A program made the position numbers and the translations under genes. A stretch of 64,000 nucleotides of DNA from Oscillospiraceae bacterium (GTDB taxonomy: Bacteria > Bacillota > Clostridia > Oscillospirales > Oscillospiraceae), in the NCBI GenBank assembly GCA_902791215.1, contig CADAUZ010000002.1:62001-126000 (forward strand). Reading direction: 5' to 3'. This document shows positions 26,070 through 34,502 of this stretch, piece after piece. Under the pieces are notes generated by a model, which saw only the letters and a list, made by a program, of their open reading frames with translations, did not search any database and was not told where the DNA came from. Numbering within the stretch: the first letter of the stretch is position 1; the number at the start of each line of letters is the position of its first letter.

Positions 26070-26996
26070 GTGCAGATCGGCGCGGTCATTGTAGCGGCGG
26101 GCATGTCGTCGCGCATGGGGGATTTTAAGCCCATGCTGAATATCGGCTCCATCTCCATTGCCCAGCGTATCGTCGCCACCTTTCACCAGGCAGGTGTGAC
26201 GAAGATCGTCGTGGTTACAGGTTACAACGCGCAGCAGCTCGAGCGGCACCTTTCAAACCTCGGCCTCGTGTTCCTGCGCAATGAGGAATATGCCAGCACC
26301 CAGATGTTCGACTCGGCCAAGATCGGGCTTGAATACCTCAAGGACAAGTGTGACCGCATTTTCTTCACCCCCGTGGATATCCCGCTTTTCACCGCCCTCA
26401 CGGTAAGGCAGCTTATGGAGACGGACGCCGCGCTTGCCTGCCCCGCGTGCGAGGGGAAGACCGGGCATCCGCTGCTGATTGCCTCAAGCCTTGTGGACAC
26501 GCTCCTGTCCGACTCCGGCGATGGAGGACTGCAGGGGGCGATTTCCCGATGTGGTACGGAAATGACACGTGTGCAAGTCGAAGACCCCGGCGTCCTGCAT
26601 GACGCGGATACCCCCGCGGATTACGCCGAGCTTCTGAGCTACCACAACGCCCACCTCATCCGCCCGGAGCTGTCGGTATCCCTCGCGCGGGAAAAGCCCT
26701 TCTTTGACGAGAAGACCGCCATGCTTCTGGAACTGGTAGATGAGACGAGTTCCGTGCGCCTTGCCTGTCAACGCATGCAGATCTCCTATTCCGGCGGCTG
26801 GAACATCATCCGCGCCCTGGAATCCCAGCTTCAGTTTCCGCTTCTTGAGCGCAGCCAGGGCGGGGCCAACGGCGGCGAGAGCAGGCTGACCGAAAAGGGC
26901 CGCCGCCTGCTGGACTGCTACACGCGCTATACCGCCCAACTCCGACAGGAGGCGGCAGCGCTCTTTGACGAATATTTCGGGGCCGAGCTGCAATGA
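26070..26996 (+). CDS. MobA-like nucleotidyltransferase fused to LysR/ModE-like HTH (DVU_1551-type)
   Basis: 308 residues. Residues 1-190 are a MobA/MocA-type NTP transferase with GAVIVAAGMSSRMGDFKPML (nucleotide loop), VVVTGYNAQQLERHL and the metal site FTPVDIPLF. Residues about 215-300 are a ModE/LysR-type winged helix: FFDEKTAMLLELVDETSSVR and ISYSGGWNIIRALE. This pairing is known from molybdenum hydroxylase clusters and probably makes the cytosine dinucleotide form of Moco, perhaps coupled to regulation. The start is GTG 26070 with GGAAGGTGAT. The ATG at 26068 is out of frame. Confidence 0.9.
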   Translation: MQIGAVIVAAGMSSRMGDFKPMLNIGSISIAQRIVATFHQAGVTKIVVVTGYNAQQLERHLSNLGLVFLRNEEYASTQMFDSAKIGLEYLKDKCDRIFFTPVDIPLFTALTVRQLMETDAALACPACEGKTGHPLLIASSLVDTLLSDSGDGGLQGAISRCGTEMTRVQVEDPGVLHDADTPADYAELLSYHNAHLIRPELSVSLAREKPFFDEKTAMLLELVDETSSVRLACQRMQISYSGGWNIIRALESQLQFPLLERSQGGANGGESRLTEKGRRLLDCYTRYTAQLRQEAAALFDEYFGAELQ

Positions 26997-28039
26997 GAAA
27001 AATTTATCTCATCCGCCATGCCATGCCGGATATCCCCCTCGGGGAGCGCTGGTGCATCGGCGGCGAAACGGACATCCCGCTGGGAAAGCTTGGGCGGCTC
27101 CAGGCGGCGCTGCTGCCCTTTATATCAGAATTGCAAGGTGCGGATAAAGTGTTCTGCAGCACATTGATCCGTGCCCGGGAAACCGCCCTGCCGCTCTGCC
27201 CGGAGCCCATCGCTGTCGAGGGGCTTGAGGAACAGCGCATGGGCGCATGGGACGGCCTGCCCTTTACCGAGATCATGCGGCGCTTTCCGGAGCTTTACGC
27301 CGCGCGGGAGAATGATTCGACCCTGCTGCCGGACGGCGCGGAGACGGAGGAAGCTGTACGCAAAAGAATGCAGGCGGCCCTGCTGCAATGTCTGCGGCAA
27401 AGCACGGGTGACATCGCCGTCGTGAGCCACAAGTCCGCCATCGCCTCCATCACCGGGCAGCGGAAAAAGCTGGGCTATACCTCCGCTTCCACGCTGGAAG
27501 CGGACGGGGAGACTTTGACTATCCGGGAGATAGGAAAGTTATGTAAACCAAACTTGGACGATAACGTCTGCCTGGCGCTGCTGAAAGCCGCCGGGGCGGA
27601 TGGGGACCTGATCGACCACTGTGAGGCCGTGGCCGCGCTTGCCGACGAACTATGTGAGGTGCTTGCGGGAAAGGGAATCGCGCTGAACGCAGAGCTGATT
27701 CACTGCGCGGCTCTGCTGCACGATCTGGCCCGGGCGGAGAAGGACCACGCGGCCCTCGGCGCGGTGTGGCTCAAGGAGCTGGGATACCCCAAGATTGCAG
27801 AAATCGTGCGCCAGCACCACGACCCGGATACCACGGAGCTAAACGAGGCCGCTGTTGTTTACATCGCGGACAAGGCCGTGCGGGGGAGTGAGCGCGTCCC
27901 CGTTGCCGAGCGCTTTGACCGAAGCCTTTCCAAATGCAAAGCACCCGAGGCCCTTGCCGCCCATGAGAGACGGCGGCGGACAGCCGAGACCATACAGAAC
28001 GAAATCAATCGCCTTTGCGGCGAAGCAATACTACAATAG
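26993..28039 (+). CDS. Histidine phosphatase-HD domain fusion
   Basis: 348 residues. Residues 1-180: histidine phosphatase superfamily (cobC/phosphoglycerate mutase-like) with catalytic IYLIRHAMPD, FCSTLIRARETALPL and VVSHKSAI. Residues about 200-330: HD domain, with HCEAVAALADEL, AALLHDLARAEKDH (the HD pair) and later RQHHDPDT. It is overlapped by the nucleotidyltransferase (ATGA). This gene pair recurs beside molybdenum hydroxylase maturation genes. It may dephosphorylate or hydrolyse a nucleotide by-product of cofactor assembly, which is inference. Confidence 0.87.
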   Translation: MRKIYLIRHAMPDIPLGERWCIGGETDIPLGKLGRLQAALLPFISELQGADKVFCSTLIRARETALPLCPEPIAVEGLEEQRMGAWDGLPFTEIMRRFPELYAARENDSTLLPDGAETEEAVRKRMQAALLQCLRQSTGDIAVVSHKSAIASITGQRKKLGYTSASTLEADGETLTIREIGKLCKPNLDDNVCLALLKAAGADGDLIDHCEAVAALADELCEVLAGKGIALNAELIHCAALLHDLARAEKDHAALGAVWLKELGYPKIAEIVRQHHDPDTTELNEAAVVYIADKAVRGSERVPVAERFDRSLSKCKAPEALAAHERRRRTAETIQNEINRLCGEAILQ

Positions 28040-28050
28040 GAGGCAATCTT

Positions 28051-29079
28051 ATGAAGCTCATGAAAACCGAAGAGGCCGTCGGCCATGTGCTGTGTCACGA
28101 TATCACCCAGATCATCAAGGACGAGAAAAAAGGCCCGGTCTTCCGCAAGGGCCATATCATCCGCCCGGAAGATGTGCCGGTTTTGCTCAGCGTGGGCAAA
28201 GATCACATCTACATCTGGGAAAATGACGAGACCATGCTGCATGAGGATGAGGCGGCGGCAATCCTGCGCGATCTGTGCATGAGCGAAAATATGCACGCCA
28301 CGGAGCCCAAGGAGGGCAAGATCGAGCTCATTGCCGATATCGACGGCCTGCTGCTTATCGACTTGGAGCGGCTTCGCGCCGTGAACTCCCTGGGCGACAT
28401 GATGATCGCCACCCGCGCCTCGGGCTTTGTGGTGAAGAAGGGCGACAAGCTCTGCGGCACCCGTGTCGTCCCGCTTGTGATCGAAAAGGCGCGCATGGAA
28501 AAGGCAAAGGAAGTCGCGGGCCCCGAGCCGCTCATGCGCCTTGTACCGCTCAAAGCGAAGAAGGTCGGCGTTGTCACCACCGGCAACGAGGTTTTTTACG
28601 GCCGCATTCGGGACACCTTCACCCCCGTCATCGTGGACAAGCTGCGCGAATTCGGCGGCTCGGAGATAGTGGAGCACGCAGTCTTGAACGACGACCACGA
28701 GAAGATCACCGCCGCCATCCGGGACATGCTGGATCATGGCTGCGAGATGGTCCTGTGCAGCGGCGGCATGAGCGTGGACCCGGATGACAAGACGCCCCTT
28801 GCCATCAAAAATACCGGAGCGAATATCGTCTCCTACGGCTCTCCGGTTCTGCCGGGGGCAATGTTCCTCGTCTCCTACATGCCGGATGGGCGCCCGGTCT
28901 GCGGCCTGCCGGGCTGCGTCATGTACGCAAAGCGCACGATCTTCGACCTGCTGCTGCCGTATCTCATGACCGATACCCCCATCACCCGCGAAATGCTTGC
29001 GGGCCTCGGCCACGGCGGCCTGTGCCTCAACTGTCCCGTCTGCCACTTCCCCAACTGCGGGTTCGGAAAAGGGGTATAA
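28051..29079 (+). CDS. MoeA-like molybdopterin-binding protein with Cys-rich tail
   Basis: 342 residues. It starts MKTEEAVGHVLCHDITQI, as in MoeA N-terminal domains. The MoCF/MPT-binding domain (about 170-310) has VGVVTTGNEVFYGRI, VLNDDHEKITAAI, VLCSGGMSVDPDD and LPGAMFLVSY. It is shorter than MoeA (usually about 400) and lacks domain IV. Unusually, it ends LCLNCPVCHFPNCGFGKG, three or four cysteines that could bind a metal or cluster. AGGAGG (28037-28042) decides the start. Probably inserts or transfers molybdate or adenylylated cofactor for the hydroxylase. Confidence 0.88.
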   Translation: MKLMKTEEAVGHVLCHDITQIIKDEKKGPVFRKGHIIRPEDVPVLLSVGKDHIYIWENDETMLHEDEAAAILRDLCMSENMHATEPKEGKIELIADIDGLLLIDLERLRAVNSLGDMMIATRASGFVVKKGDKLCGTRVVPLVIEKARMEKAKEVAGPEPLMRLVPLKAKKVGVVTTGNEVFYGRIRDTFTPVIVDKLREFGGSEIVEHAVLNDDHEKITAAIRDMLDHGCEMVLCSGGMSVDPDDKTPLAIKNTGANIVSYGSPVLPGAMFLVSYMPDGRPVCGLPGCVMYAKRTIFDLLLPYLMTDTPITREMLAGLGHGGLCLNCPVCHFPNCGFGKGV

Positions 29080-29124
29080 ACACTTATGCGTATTGGCTTC
29101 ACTCAGCAAACAAGCAAAATGTAT

Positions 29125-29242
29125 ATCGTAGGGGCCGTTCACGAACGGCCCGGCAGTACACGGGCGGGTTTTCGGATTCGCCTGGGCGCGTTCACTTGAC
29201 TCAGCTACTACCGCTGGGCGATTCGTGAATCGCCCCTGCGAT
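29125..29242. repeat. TAGGGG-ended palindromic element, copy 2
   Basis: Ends ATCGTAGGGGC and GCCCCTGCGAT (inverted). Each end continues as a hairpin: GGGGCCGTTC-ACGAACGGCC on the left, GGGCGATTCGTGAATCGCCC on the right. Same design as 21527-21669 with different stem sequences. Confidence 0.8.
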
Positions 29243-29360
29243 AACATACCGAGTCTTGCGGAGTTAAGCCGATACCCATATAACATTTTTCCGGTATAAG
29301 CGTGTAAATCCACGTTTATATGGAAGGGCTGAATCAATCGAAGTGTGCGGACTGGTGAGC

Positions 29361-29442
29361 AGATTTTTCGCCTGATGAAGGCGAGAAATCGCAGGCATAC
29401 TTTGTGTATGTCAAGATTTCGAGACAAAATCAGACGGAAAAT
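29361..29442. repeat. Long imperfect hairpin element, copy 2
   Basis: AGATTTTTCGCCTGAT pairs with ATCAGACGGAAAAT. GCGAGAAATC pairs with GATTTCGAG. GCATAC pairs with GTATGTC. Shares loop-side motifs with 14443-14529. Confidence 0.7.
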
Positions 29443-29523
29443 ATGCCATCAGGATGCGCGCGGCGATTGGTTCAGGACTTCCAAGAATATTTTCCCTGAA
29501 AGACGGGAAAAGGAGGAAAAACA

Positions 29524-30348
29524 ATGAAAACAAGCAAAACCCTGGCACTGCTGCTGGCACTGACTCTGGTGCTGGCGCTGTGCGCCGCCCCCGCCGCGCA
29601 TGCGGATGAGAAGACGGAGCTCATCGTCTTCGCCGCCGCCTCCATGACCGAGACGCTCACCGAGCTCAAGGACAAGTACGAGGCCGCAAACCCCGGCATC
29701 ACCATCACTTACAACTTCGACTCCTCCGGCACGCTCAAGACCCAGATCCAGGAGGGCGCGGACTGCGACCTGTTCATCTCCGCCGCTCCGAAGCAGATGA
29801 ACCAGCTCGACGCGGCCAAGGACAAGGACTTGAATCCCGACGGCCTTGACTTTGTCCTCTCGGACAGCCGCATCAATCTGCTGGAAAACAAGGTCGCGCT
29901 CGTTGTCCCCGAAGGCAACCCGAAAAAGATCGAGTCCTTTGACCGGCTCGTGGAGCTGCTGAAAGCCGGTGACGTGTTCTTCGCCATGGGCAACAGCGAT
30001 GTGCCCGTCGGCCAGTACACCCAGAAGATCCTGGCCTATTATGAGTTGAACGAAGAAGGTCTTGCCAAGGCGGGCCTCATCACCTACGGCTCCAATGTCA
30101 AGGAGGTCACCACCCAGGTCAAGGAGGCAAGCGTGGACTGCGGCGTGGTCTACGGTACCGACGCCTTCTCCGCCGGACTTGAGGTCGTGGACACCGCTAC
30201 CAAGGAGATGTGCGGACAGGTCATCTACCCCGCCGCCGTCATGAAAAACAGCACCCATATCGAGGCCGCGCAGGCCTTCCTCGACTACCTGACCGGCGAC
30301 GAGGCCATGGCCGTCTTTGAGGGCGTCGGCTTCTCCAAGGCAGCCTAA
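29524..30348 (+). CDS. modA: Molybdate ABC transporter substrate-binding protein ModA
   Basis: 274 residues. Signal peptide 1-27 (ends AAHA). Mature protein: ELIVFAAASMTETLTELKDK with the oxyanion-binding serines, TYNFDSSGTLKTQIQEGADC, FISAAPKQMNQL, and ASVDCGVVYGTDAFSAG near the C-terminus, all typical of ModA. It lacks a lipobox cysteine at the usual place but has LALCAAP within the signal, so lipid anchoring is possible. Captures molybdate outside the membrane for ModBC. AAAAGGAGG precedes the ATG. A cysteine desulfurase is inserted between modA and modB. Confidence 0.95.
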   Translation: MKTSKTLALLLALTLVLALCAAPAAHADEKTELIVFAAASMTETLTELKDKYEAANPGITITYNFDSSGTLKTQIQEGADCDLFISAAPKQMNQLDAAKDKDLNPDGLDFVLSDSRINLLENKVALVVPEGNPKKIESFDRLVELLKAGDVFFAMGNSDVPVGQYTQKILAYYELNEEGLAKAGLITYGSNVKEVTTQVKEASVDCGVVYGTDAFSAGLEVVDTATKEMCGQVIYPAAVMKNSTHIEAAQAFLDYLTGDEAMAVFEGVGFSKAA

Positions 30349-30389
30349 GATTATTCCGGGCGAAGTTTCTGATACAGGAGGACAAGACT

Positions 30390-31580
30390 ATGTTTGTTTA
30401 CGCGGACAATGCGGCGACCACCAGCGTCAGCAGCTTCGCCCTTGACGCCATGCTCCCATGGCTTACGGAAAAATACGGCAACCCCTCGAGCCTCTATGGT
30501 TTCGGGCAGGAGGCGCGCGAGGCGGTGGAAAAAGCCCGCCGGCGTGTCGCCTCCTGTCTGGGGGCTGCTTCCCCTCGGGAGATCTATTTCACCTCCTGCG
30601 GCACCGAGAGCGACAACCAGGCCCTGAACTCCTGCGCCCGCCTCGGCGTGCGAAAAGGGAAGAAGCACATCATCTCCACCCGCTTTGAGCACCACGCCAT
30701 CCTCCACACCCTGAAAAAGCTGGAGAAGGACGGATTTGAAGTGACGCTGCTCGATGTGCACGACGATGGTGTCGTGCGCCTTGAGGATGTGGCTGCCGCC
30801 ATCCGGGAAGACACCTGCCTTGTCACCGTGATGTTTGCCAACAACGAGGTCGGCACCGTCCAGCCTGTTGCGGAGATCGGCGCTCTGTGCCGGGAAAAGG
30901 GCATCCCCTTTCACACCGACGCGGTACAGGCGGCGGGGCATCTGCCGATTGATGTTGCGCAGATGAACATCGACCTGCTCTCCCTCTCGGGCCACAAGTT
31001 CCACGCGCCTAAAGGTGTTGGCGCGCTGTACGTGCGCAAGAACATCCCTCTGCAGTCCTTTATGGAAGGTGGAGCGCAGGAACGCGGCAAGCGCGCCGGG
31101 ACCGAGAACGTGGCGGGCATTGTGGCCCTTGCCGCGGCGCTGCAGGAATCCTGTGACAACATGGATGAGAACACCGCGCGCGTTACCGCTATGCGTGACC
31201 GCCTGATTGCAGGCCTGAGCCAGATCCCTCACAGCCGTGTAAACGGCAGCATCACCCACCATGTCCCCGGTACGGTGAATATGTGCTTTGAGGGCATCGA
31301 AGGGGAGACCCTGCTGCTGGCGCTCGATAAAGCTGGCATCTGCGCCTCGTCCGGCAGCGCCTGTGCTTCCGGTTCTCTGGACCCGAGCCATGTGCTCTTG
31401 AGCCTCGGCATCCCCTACGAACTGGCTCGCGGCTCTCTGCGGCTCTCCATCGGCGAATACAACACCGACAAAGAGATCGACTACATCCTTGAAACCGTAC
31501 CTCGCACGGTGGAATCCCTTCGCGCCCTGTCCCCGCTCTGGAAGGAGTATGCCGAGGGCAGGCGGGAGCACCTGTGCTGA
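30390..31580 (+). CDS. Cysteine desulfurase (NifS/IscS family)
   Basis: 396-residue PLP enzyme that takes sulfur from cysteine as a persulfide. Key segments are YADNAATTSVS at the N-terminus, FTSCGTESDNQALN, the PLP lysine in SLSGHKFHAPKGVGALY, and the catalytic loop with C325 in SSGSACASGSLDPSH. Its place between modA and modB, with XdhC close by, suggests it provides the terminal sulfido ligand of the Moco in the aldehyde oxidoreductase as well as general sulfur. CAGGAGG precedes the ATG. Confidence 0.94.
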   Translation: MFVYADNAATTSVSSFALDAMLPWLTEKYGNPSSLYGFGQEAREAVEKARRRVASCLGAASPREIYFTSCGTESDNQALNSCARLGVRKGKKHIISTRFEHHAILHTLKKLEKDGFEVTLLDVHDDGVVRLEDVAAAIREDTCLVTVMFANNEVGTVQPVAEIGALCREKGIPFHTDAVQAAGHLPIDVAQMNIDLLSLSGHKFHAPKGVGALYVRKNIPLQSFMEGGAQERGKRAGTENVAGIVALAAALQESCDNMDENTARVTAMRDRLIAGLSQIPHSRVNGSITHHVPGTVNMCFEGIEGETLLLALDKAGICASSGSACASGSLDPSHVLLSLGIPYELARGSLRLSIGEYNTDKEIDYILETVPRTVESLRALSPLWKEYAEGRREHLC

Positions 31581-31593
31581 ACGGAGTAAACAA

Positions 31594-32265
31594 ATGATCG
31601 ACTGGTATCCCTTATTCAATTCCCTGCGCATTGCCGCCATCAGCTGTGTGCTGGTGTTCTTCACGGGCATTTTCTTCGCCTATTACGCAGCCCGGCTGCC
31701 GCGCGTTGTGAAGGGCGTGCTGGATGTGATCCTCACGCTGCCGATGGTGCTGCCGCCTACGGTGTGCGGCTACTTCCTGCTGCTCGTTTTCGGCGTGAAG
31801 CGGCCGGTCGGCGCATTTTTGCTGCATTACGGCATCAAATTCGTCATGACCTGGTACGGCGGAATCCTCGCCGCGGCGGTGGTGGCTTTTCCGCTCATGT
31901 ACCGCACGGCTCGCGGCGCGTTTGAAAGCTTCGATGAAAACCTCGCCTGGTCCGGGCAGACCCTGGGCCTTTCCGACACTTACATTTTTTGGCGCATCCG
32001 CATGCCCGCCTGCCGCCAGGGCATCCTCGCGGGAACAGTCCTGGCCTTTGCGCGTGCTCTTGGAGAATACGGTGCCACCAGCATGCTCATCGGATATACG
32101 CCGGGCCGTACTGCCACCATCTCCACCACCGTCTATCAGCTCTGGCGCACCAATGAGGAGCGCGGCGCCTTCTTCTGGGTGATGGTGAACCTCGCCATCT
32201 CCACGGTGGTTCTGCTGACGGTGAACATGCTGGAGACGCGGCAGAAAAAGGCGGTGGAGAAATGA
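31594..32265 (+). CDS. modB: Molybdate ABC transporter permease ModB
   Basis: 223 residues with five or six hydrophobic helices. The ABC coupling loop is EYGATSMLIGYTPGRTATI, with the ALGEYGA motif typical of ModB/CysT permeases. PMVLPPTVCGYFLLLVFG matches the ModB core. The start at 31594 follows the desulfurase stop by 13 bases with CGGAG. The gene ends ATGA into modC. Confidence 0.95.
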   Translation: MIDWYPLFNSLRIAAISCVLVFFTGIFFAYYAARLPRVVKGVLDVILTLPMVLPPTVCGYFLLLVFGVKRPVGAFLLHYGIKFVMTWYGGILAAAVVAFPLMYRTARGAFESFDENLAWSGQTLGLSDTYIFWRIRMPACRQGILAGTVLAFARALGEYGATSMLIGYTPGRTATISTTVYQLWRTNEERGAFFWVMVNLAISTVVLLTVNMLETRQKKAVEK

Positions 32266-33305
32266 GCCTTTTTGTGGACATCCAAAAGCAGCTCGGATCG
32301 TTTACGCTTCATGTGCGCTTTACGGCGGAAAACGGCGTGACGTGCCTGCTGGGCGCTTCCGGCTGCGGCAAGAGCATGACCTTAAAGTGCATTGCCGGGA
32401 TCGAAAAGCCCGACAGAGGCCGCATCGAGCTGGACGGGCGCGTGCTGTTTGATTCGGAAAAGCACATCGACCTCAGGCCCCAGCAACGGCGCGTGGGCTA
32501 TTTATTCCAGAATTACGCCCTTTTTCCGAATATGACCGTGCGGCAGAACATCCTCTGCGGCCTGTGCCGAGAGAAGGACCACGCGGTAAAAGAGCGGCGG
32601 GCTTCCGAGATGATCGCCCTCATGCAGCTTGAAGGGTTGGAGAACCACAAGCCGCACCAGCTCTCCGGCGGGCAGCAGCAGCGCGTCGCCCTGGCCCGCA
32701 TCCTGGTCAGCGATCCGCAGCTTCTTCTGCTCGACGAGCCCTTCTCCGCCCTTGACGGGCACCTGCGCGACGCGCTGAAAATCGAGCTCAGAGATCTGCT
32801 CGCCCGCTTCGGGCGGGAGGTGCTGATGGTGACCCATGACCGAACTGAGGCGTACAACATGAGTTCTTCAATCGCCGTCATGGACGAGGGGCGGCTTCTG
32901 ACCGTCAAGCCCACCAAGGCACTCTTTGCCGACCCCGGCAGCGTCCGCGCAGCGATTTTGACCGGCTGCAAAAACGTAGTTCGCGCCCGGCGCGTGGATG
33001 AGCATACGGTCGAGATCCCGGACTGGGGCGTGCGTATGGAGACAAGGCAGGAGGTCAAGGAGGGCCTCTGCGCCGTCGGCCTGAGGGCACACTATTTCAG
33101 CCCTTCGGCACAGCAAAACCGCTTTCCTGTCGTCTTCGCGGAAGAGATGGAGGAGCCCTTTGAGCTCATCCTCCAGTTCCGCTATCTGAACCAGAAAAAG
33201 GACAGCCCGCCCGTCTGGTGGCGGCTGCCCAAAGATAAACGGCCCGCGAGCTTCCCGGAAGAGCTGGGGATCGCGCCGGCCAATATTTTACTGTTGTACG
33301 AGTAA
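32262..33305 (+). CDS. modC: Molybdate ABC transporter ATP-binding protein ModC
   Basis: 347 residues: Walker A GASGCGKS (31-38), Q-loop YLFQNYALFPNM, signature LSGGQQQRVALARILV, Walker B LLLLDEPFSALD, H-loop VTHDRTEA. The C-terminal about 110 residues form a short, TOBE/Mop-like regulatory region that lacks an obvious duplicated Mop motif. Energises ModB uptake of molybdate. Overlaps modB by four bases. Confidence 0.95.
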   Translation: MSLFVDIQKQLGSFTLHVRFTAENGVTCLLGASGCGKSMTLKCIAGIEKPDRGRIELDGRVLFDSEKHIDLRPQQRRVGYLFQNYALFPNMTVRQNILCGLCREKDHAVKERRASEMIALMQLEGLENHKPHQLSGGQQQRVALARILVSDPQLLLLDEPFSALDGHLRDALKIELRDLLARFGREVLMVTHDRTEAYNMSSSIAVMDEGRLLTVKPTKALFADPGSVRAAILTGCKNVVRARRVDEHTVEIPDWGVRMETRQEVKEGLCAVGLRAHYFSPSAQQNRFPVVFAEEMEEPFELILQFRYLNQKKDSPPVWWRLPKDKRPASFPEELGIAPANILLLYE

Positions 33306-33310
33306 TGCAA

Positions 33311-33337
33311 TACCCCACCGGCGCAGCCGGTGGGGTA
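33311..33337 (+). terminator. Hairpin between modC and xdhC
   Basis: TACCCCACCGGC and its perfect complement flank GCA. It lies between convergent stops and can serve both. The T-tract is short (ATCTTT). Confidence 0.75.
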
Positions 33338-33341
33338 ATCT

Positions 33342-34370
33342 TTATACCTCTGTCCCGTCCTGAATCAGCACCTTCATCGTGCCGCCGCAGACCATACCGT
33401 CGGACTCCGCCACGTCGCCGGTGAGGTCGATGTCCACGGTCATATAGCGGCCCGTGCCGATGATGCGCACCGCGTCGCGGATGACAGCGCCCTCGCTGCA
33501 GCCGCCGCCGATGGAGCCCGTGACCTGCCCCAGGGGGCTGACTGCCATCTTGGCCCCCGCCTCTCTGGGCGTGGAGCCCTTGGTCTCAATCACAGTGACG
33601 ATGGCCTTCGGGTCATGATTCTCCGCAAGGTAACGAAGTGTGGACAGCTCCATGTCCGAATCGCAGCAGCAGCGTGTGCCGTCGGCGTGCTCCGGCAGGC
33701 GCTTGTAGGCGATGAGCTCGGCGAGGATGGAAACCGCGATCTCCTGCGGTGTGACCGCGCCGATGTTGAGCCCGATGGGCGTGCAAATTTCTTTCATGCG
33801 TTCGGTGGAGTACCCTTCCTCCGCGAGCATCTCCATGAGCCCCTTTACCCGCCTCCGCGAGCCGATGAGGCCGGTATACGCGGGCCGCACACCTGGCAGA
33901 AGTACGCGCAGGCAGTCTGCGTCGTGGCGGTGGCCGCGGGTGATGATGACCACGTAATCATAAGGGGTGAGCTTTACCTTCCGGATCGCGTTTTCAAAGC
34001 TGTCGCAGATCACCTCGTCCGCCAGCGGAAAGCGCTCGTGATTGGCAAAGTCGGGCCGGTCGTCGGCGACGATGACGTGAAAGCCGCACTTGGCCGCAAA
34101 CTCCGCCACATGCAGCGCGATATGCCCGCCGCCCAGCACCAAAAGCCGCTCCTGCGGGAGCATCGGCTCTGTGACTGTAAATGTACCGTCCGCTTCCCGC
34201 AGCGTGACCTTTGCGCACAGGCGCCCTTTTGTGTCGGCCTCCGGTACGACCGGGACAAGCGCGCACGTCATATTCTCTGCTATCACGCCGGATTCTCCCT
34301 GAAACTTTGTTTCCAGCGCGACGGCCTCTCCGGCCTCCAGTTTTGCCAGTATCTCCTGATAGACGTTCAT
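33342..34370 (-). CDS. xdhC: XdhC/CoxI family molybdenum hydroxylase maturation protein
   Basis: 342 residues. The order is an N-terminal XdhC-like stretch, a Rossmann domain (RLLVLGGGHIALHVAEFAAK with VIVADDRPDF), then a C-terminal XdhC_CoxI domain (VTVIETKGSTPREAGAKMAV, GSIGGGCSEGAV, VCGGTMKVLI). XdhC proteins bind Moco, help sulfurate it with a cysteine desulfurase, and insert it into the hydroxylase. A CCCD cluster (RCCCDSD) in the linker could bind metal. ATG 34370 is used, with CAGGAGGG upstream; GTG 34373 is the alternative. Confidence 0.93.
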   Translation of the reverse strand: MNVYQEILAKLEAGEAVALETKFQGESGVIAENMTCALVPVVPEADTKGRLCAKVTLREADGTFTVTEPMLPQERLLVLGGGHIALHVAEFAAKCGFHVIVADDRPDFANHERFPLADEVICDSFENAIRKVKLTPYDYVVIITRGHRHDADCLRVLLPGVRPAYTGLIGSRRRVKGLMEMLAEEGYSTERMKEICTPIGLNIGAVTPQEIAVSILAELIAYKRLPEHADGTRCCCDSDMELSTLRYLAENHDPKAIVTVIETKGSTPREAGAKMAVSPLGQVTGSIGGGCSEGAVIRDAVRIIGTGRYMTVDIDLTGDVAESDGMVCGGTMKVLIQDGTEV

Positions 34371-34399
34371 CACGTACCCTCCTGCTTTTTCGTAATCCT

Positions 34400-34456
34400 A
34401 TCATAACGCGCCGGAAATGATTTTACAATTGCTTTTTTCCGAGAGTATGCTATATT
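34400..34456. promoter_or_regulatory. Divergent promoters with abutting -35 boxes
   Basis: Leftward to xdhC: TTGTAA (complement of 34423-34428), 17 bases, TATGAT (complement of 34400-34405). Rightward to the GTPase: TTGCTT (34429-34434), 16 bases, TATATT (34451-34456). The touching -35 boxes favour joint regulation. Confidence 0.65.
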
Positions 34457-34502
34457 AATACCAAACAGATAGTTAGCCTTAAACAACGAGGAGGAGACCC
34501 AC

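Larger units (their letters stand above)
29080..29523. other. Intergenic region before modA: repeat element, small hairpin, long hairpin
   Basis: This 444-base gap holds a TAGGGG-ended element (29125-29242), a short hairpin ATAAGCGTG..CACGTTTAT (about 29298-29321) and the long hairpin copy 2 (29361-29442), then an AAAAGGAGG ribosome site. No molybdenum-cofactor riboswitch core was recognised. Confidence 0.6.

Noticed and set aside
29253-29360. Possible molybdenum-cofactor riboswitch before modA
   Set aside because: Only one small hairpin is present. The conserved core of the Moco element was not found, and the rest is repeat DNA.
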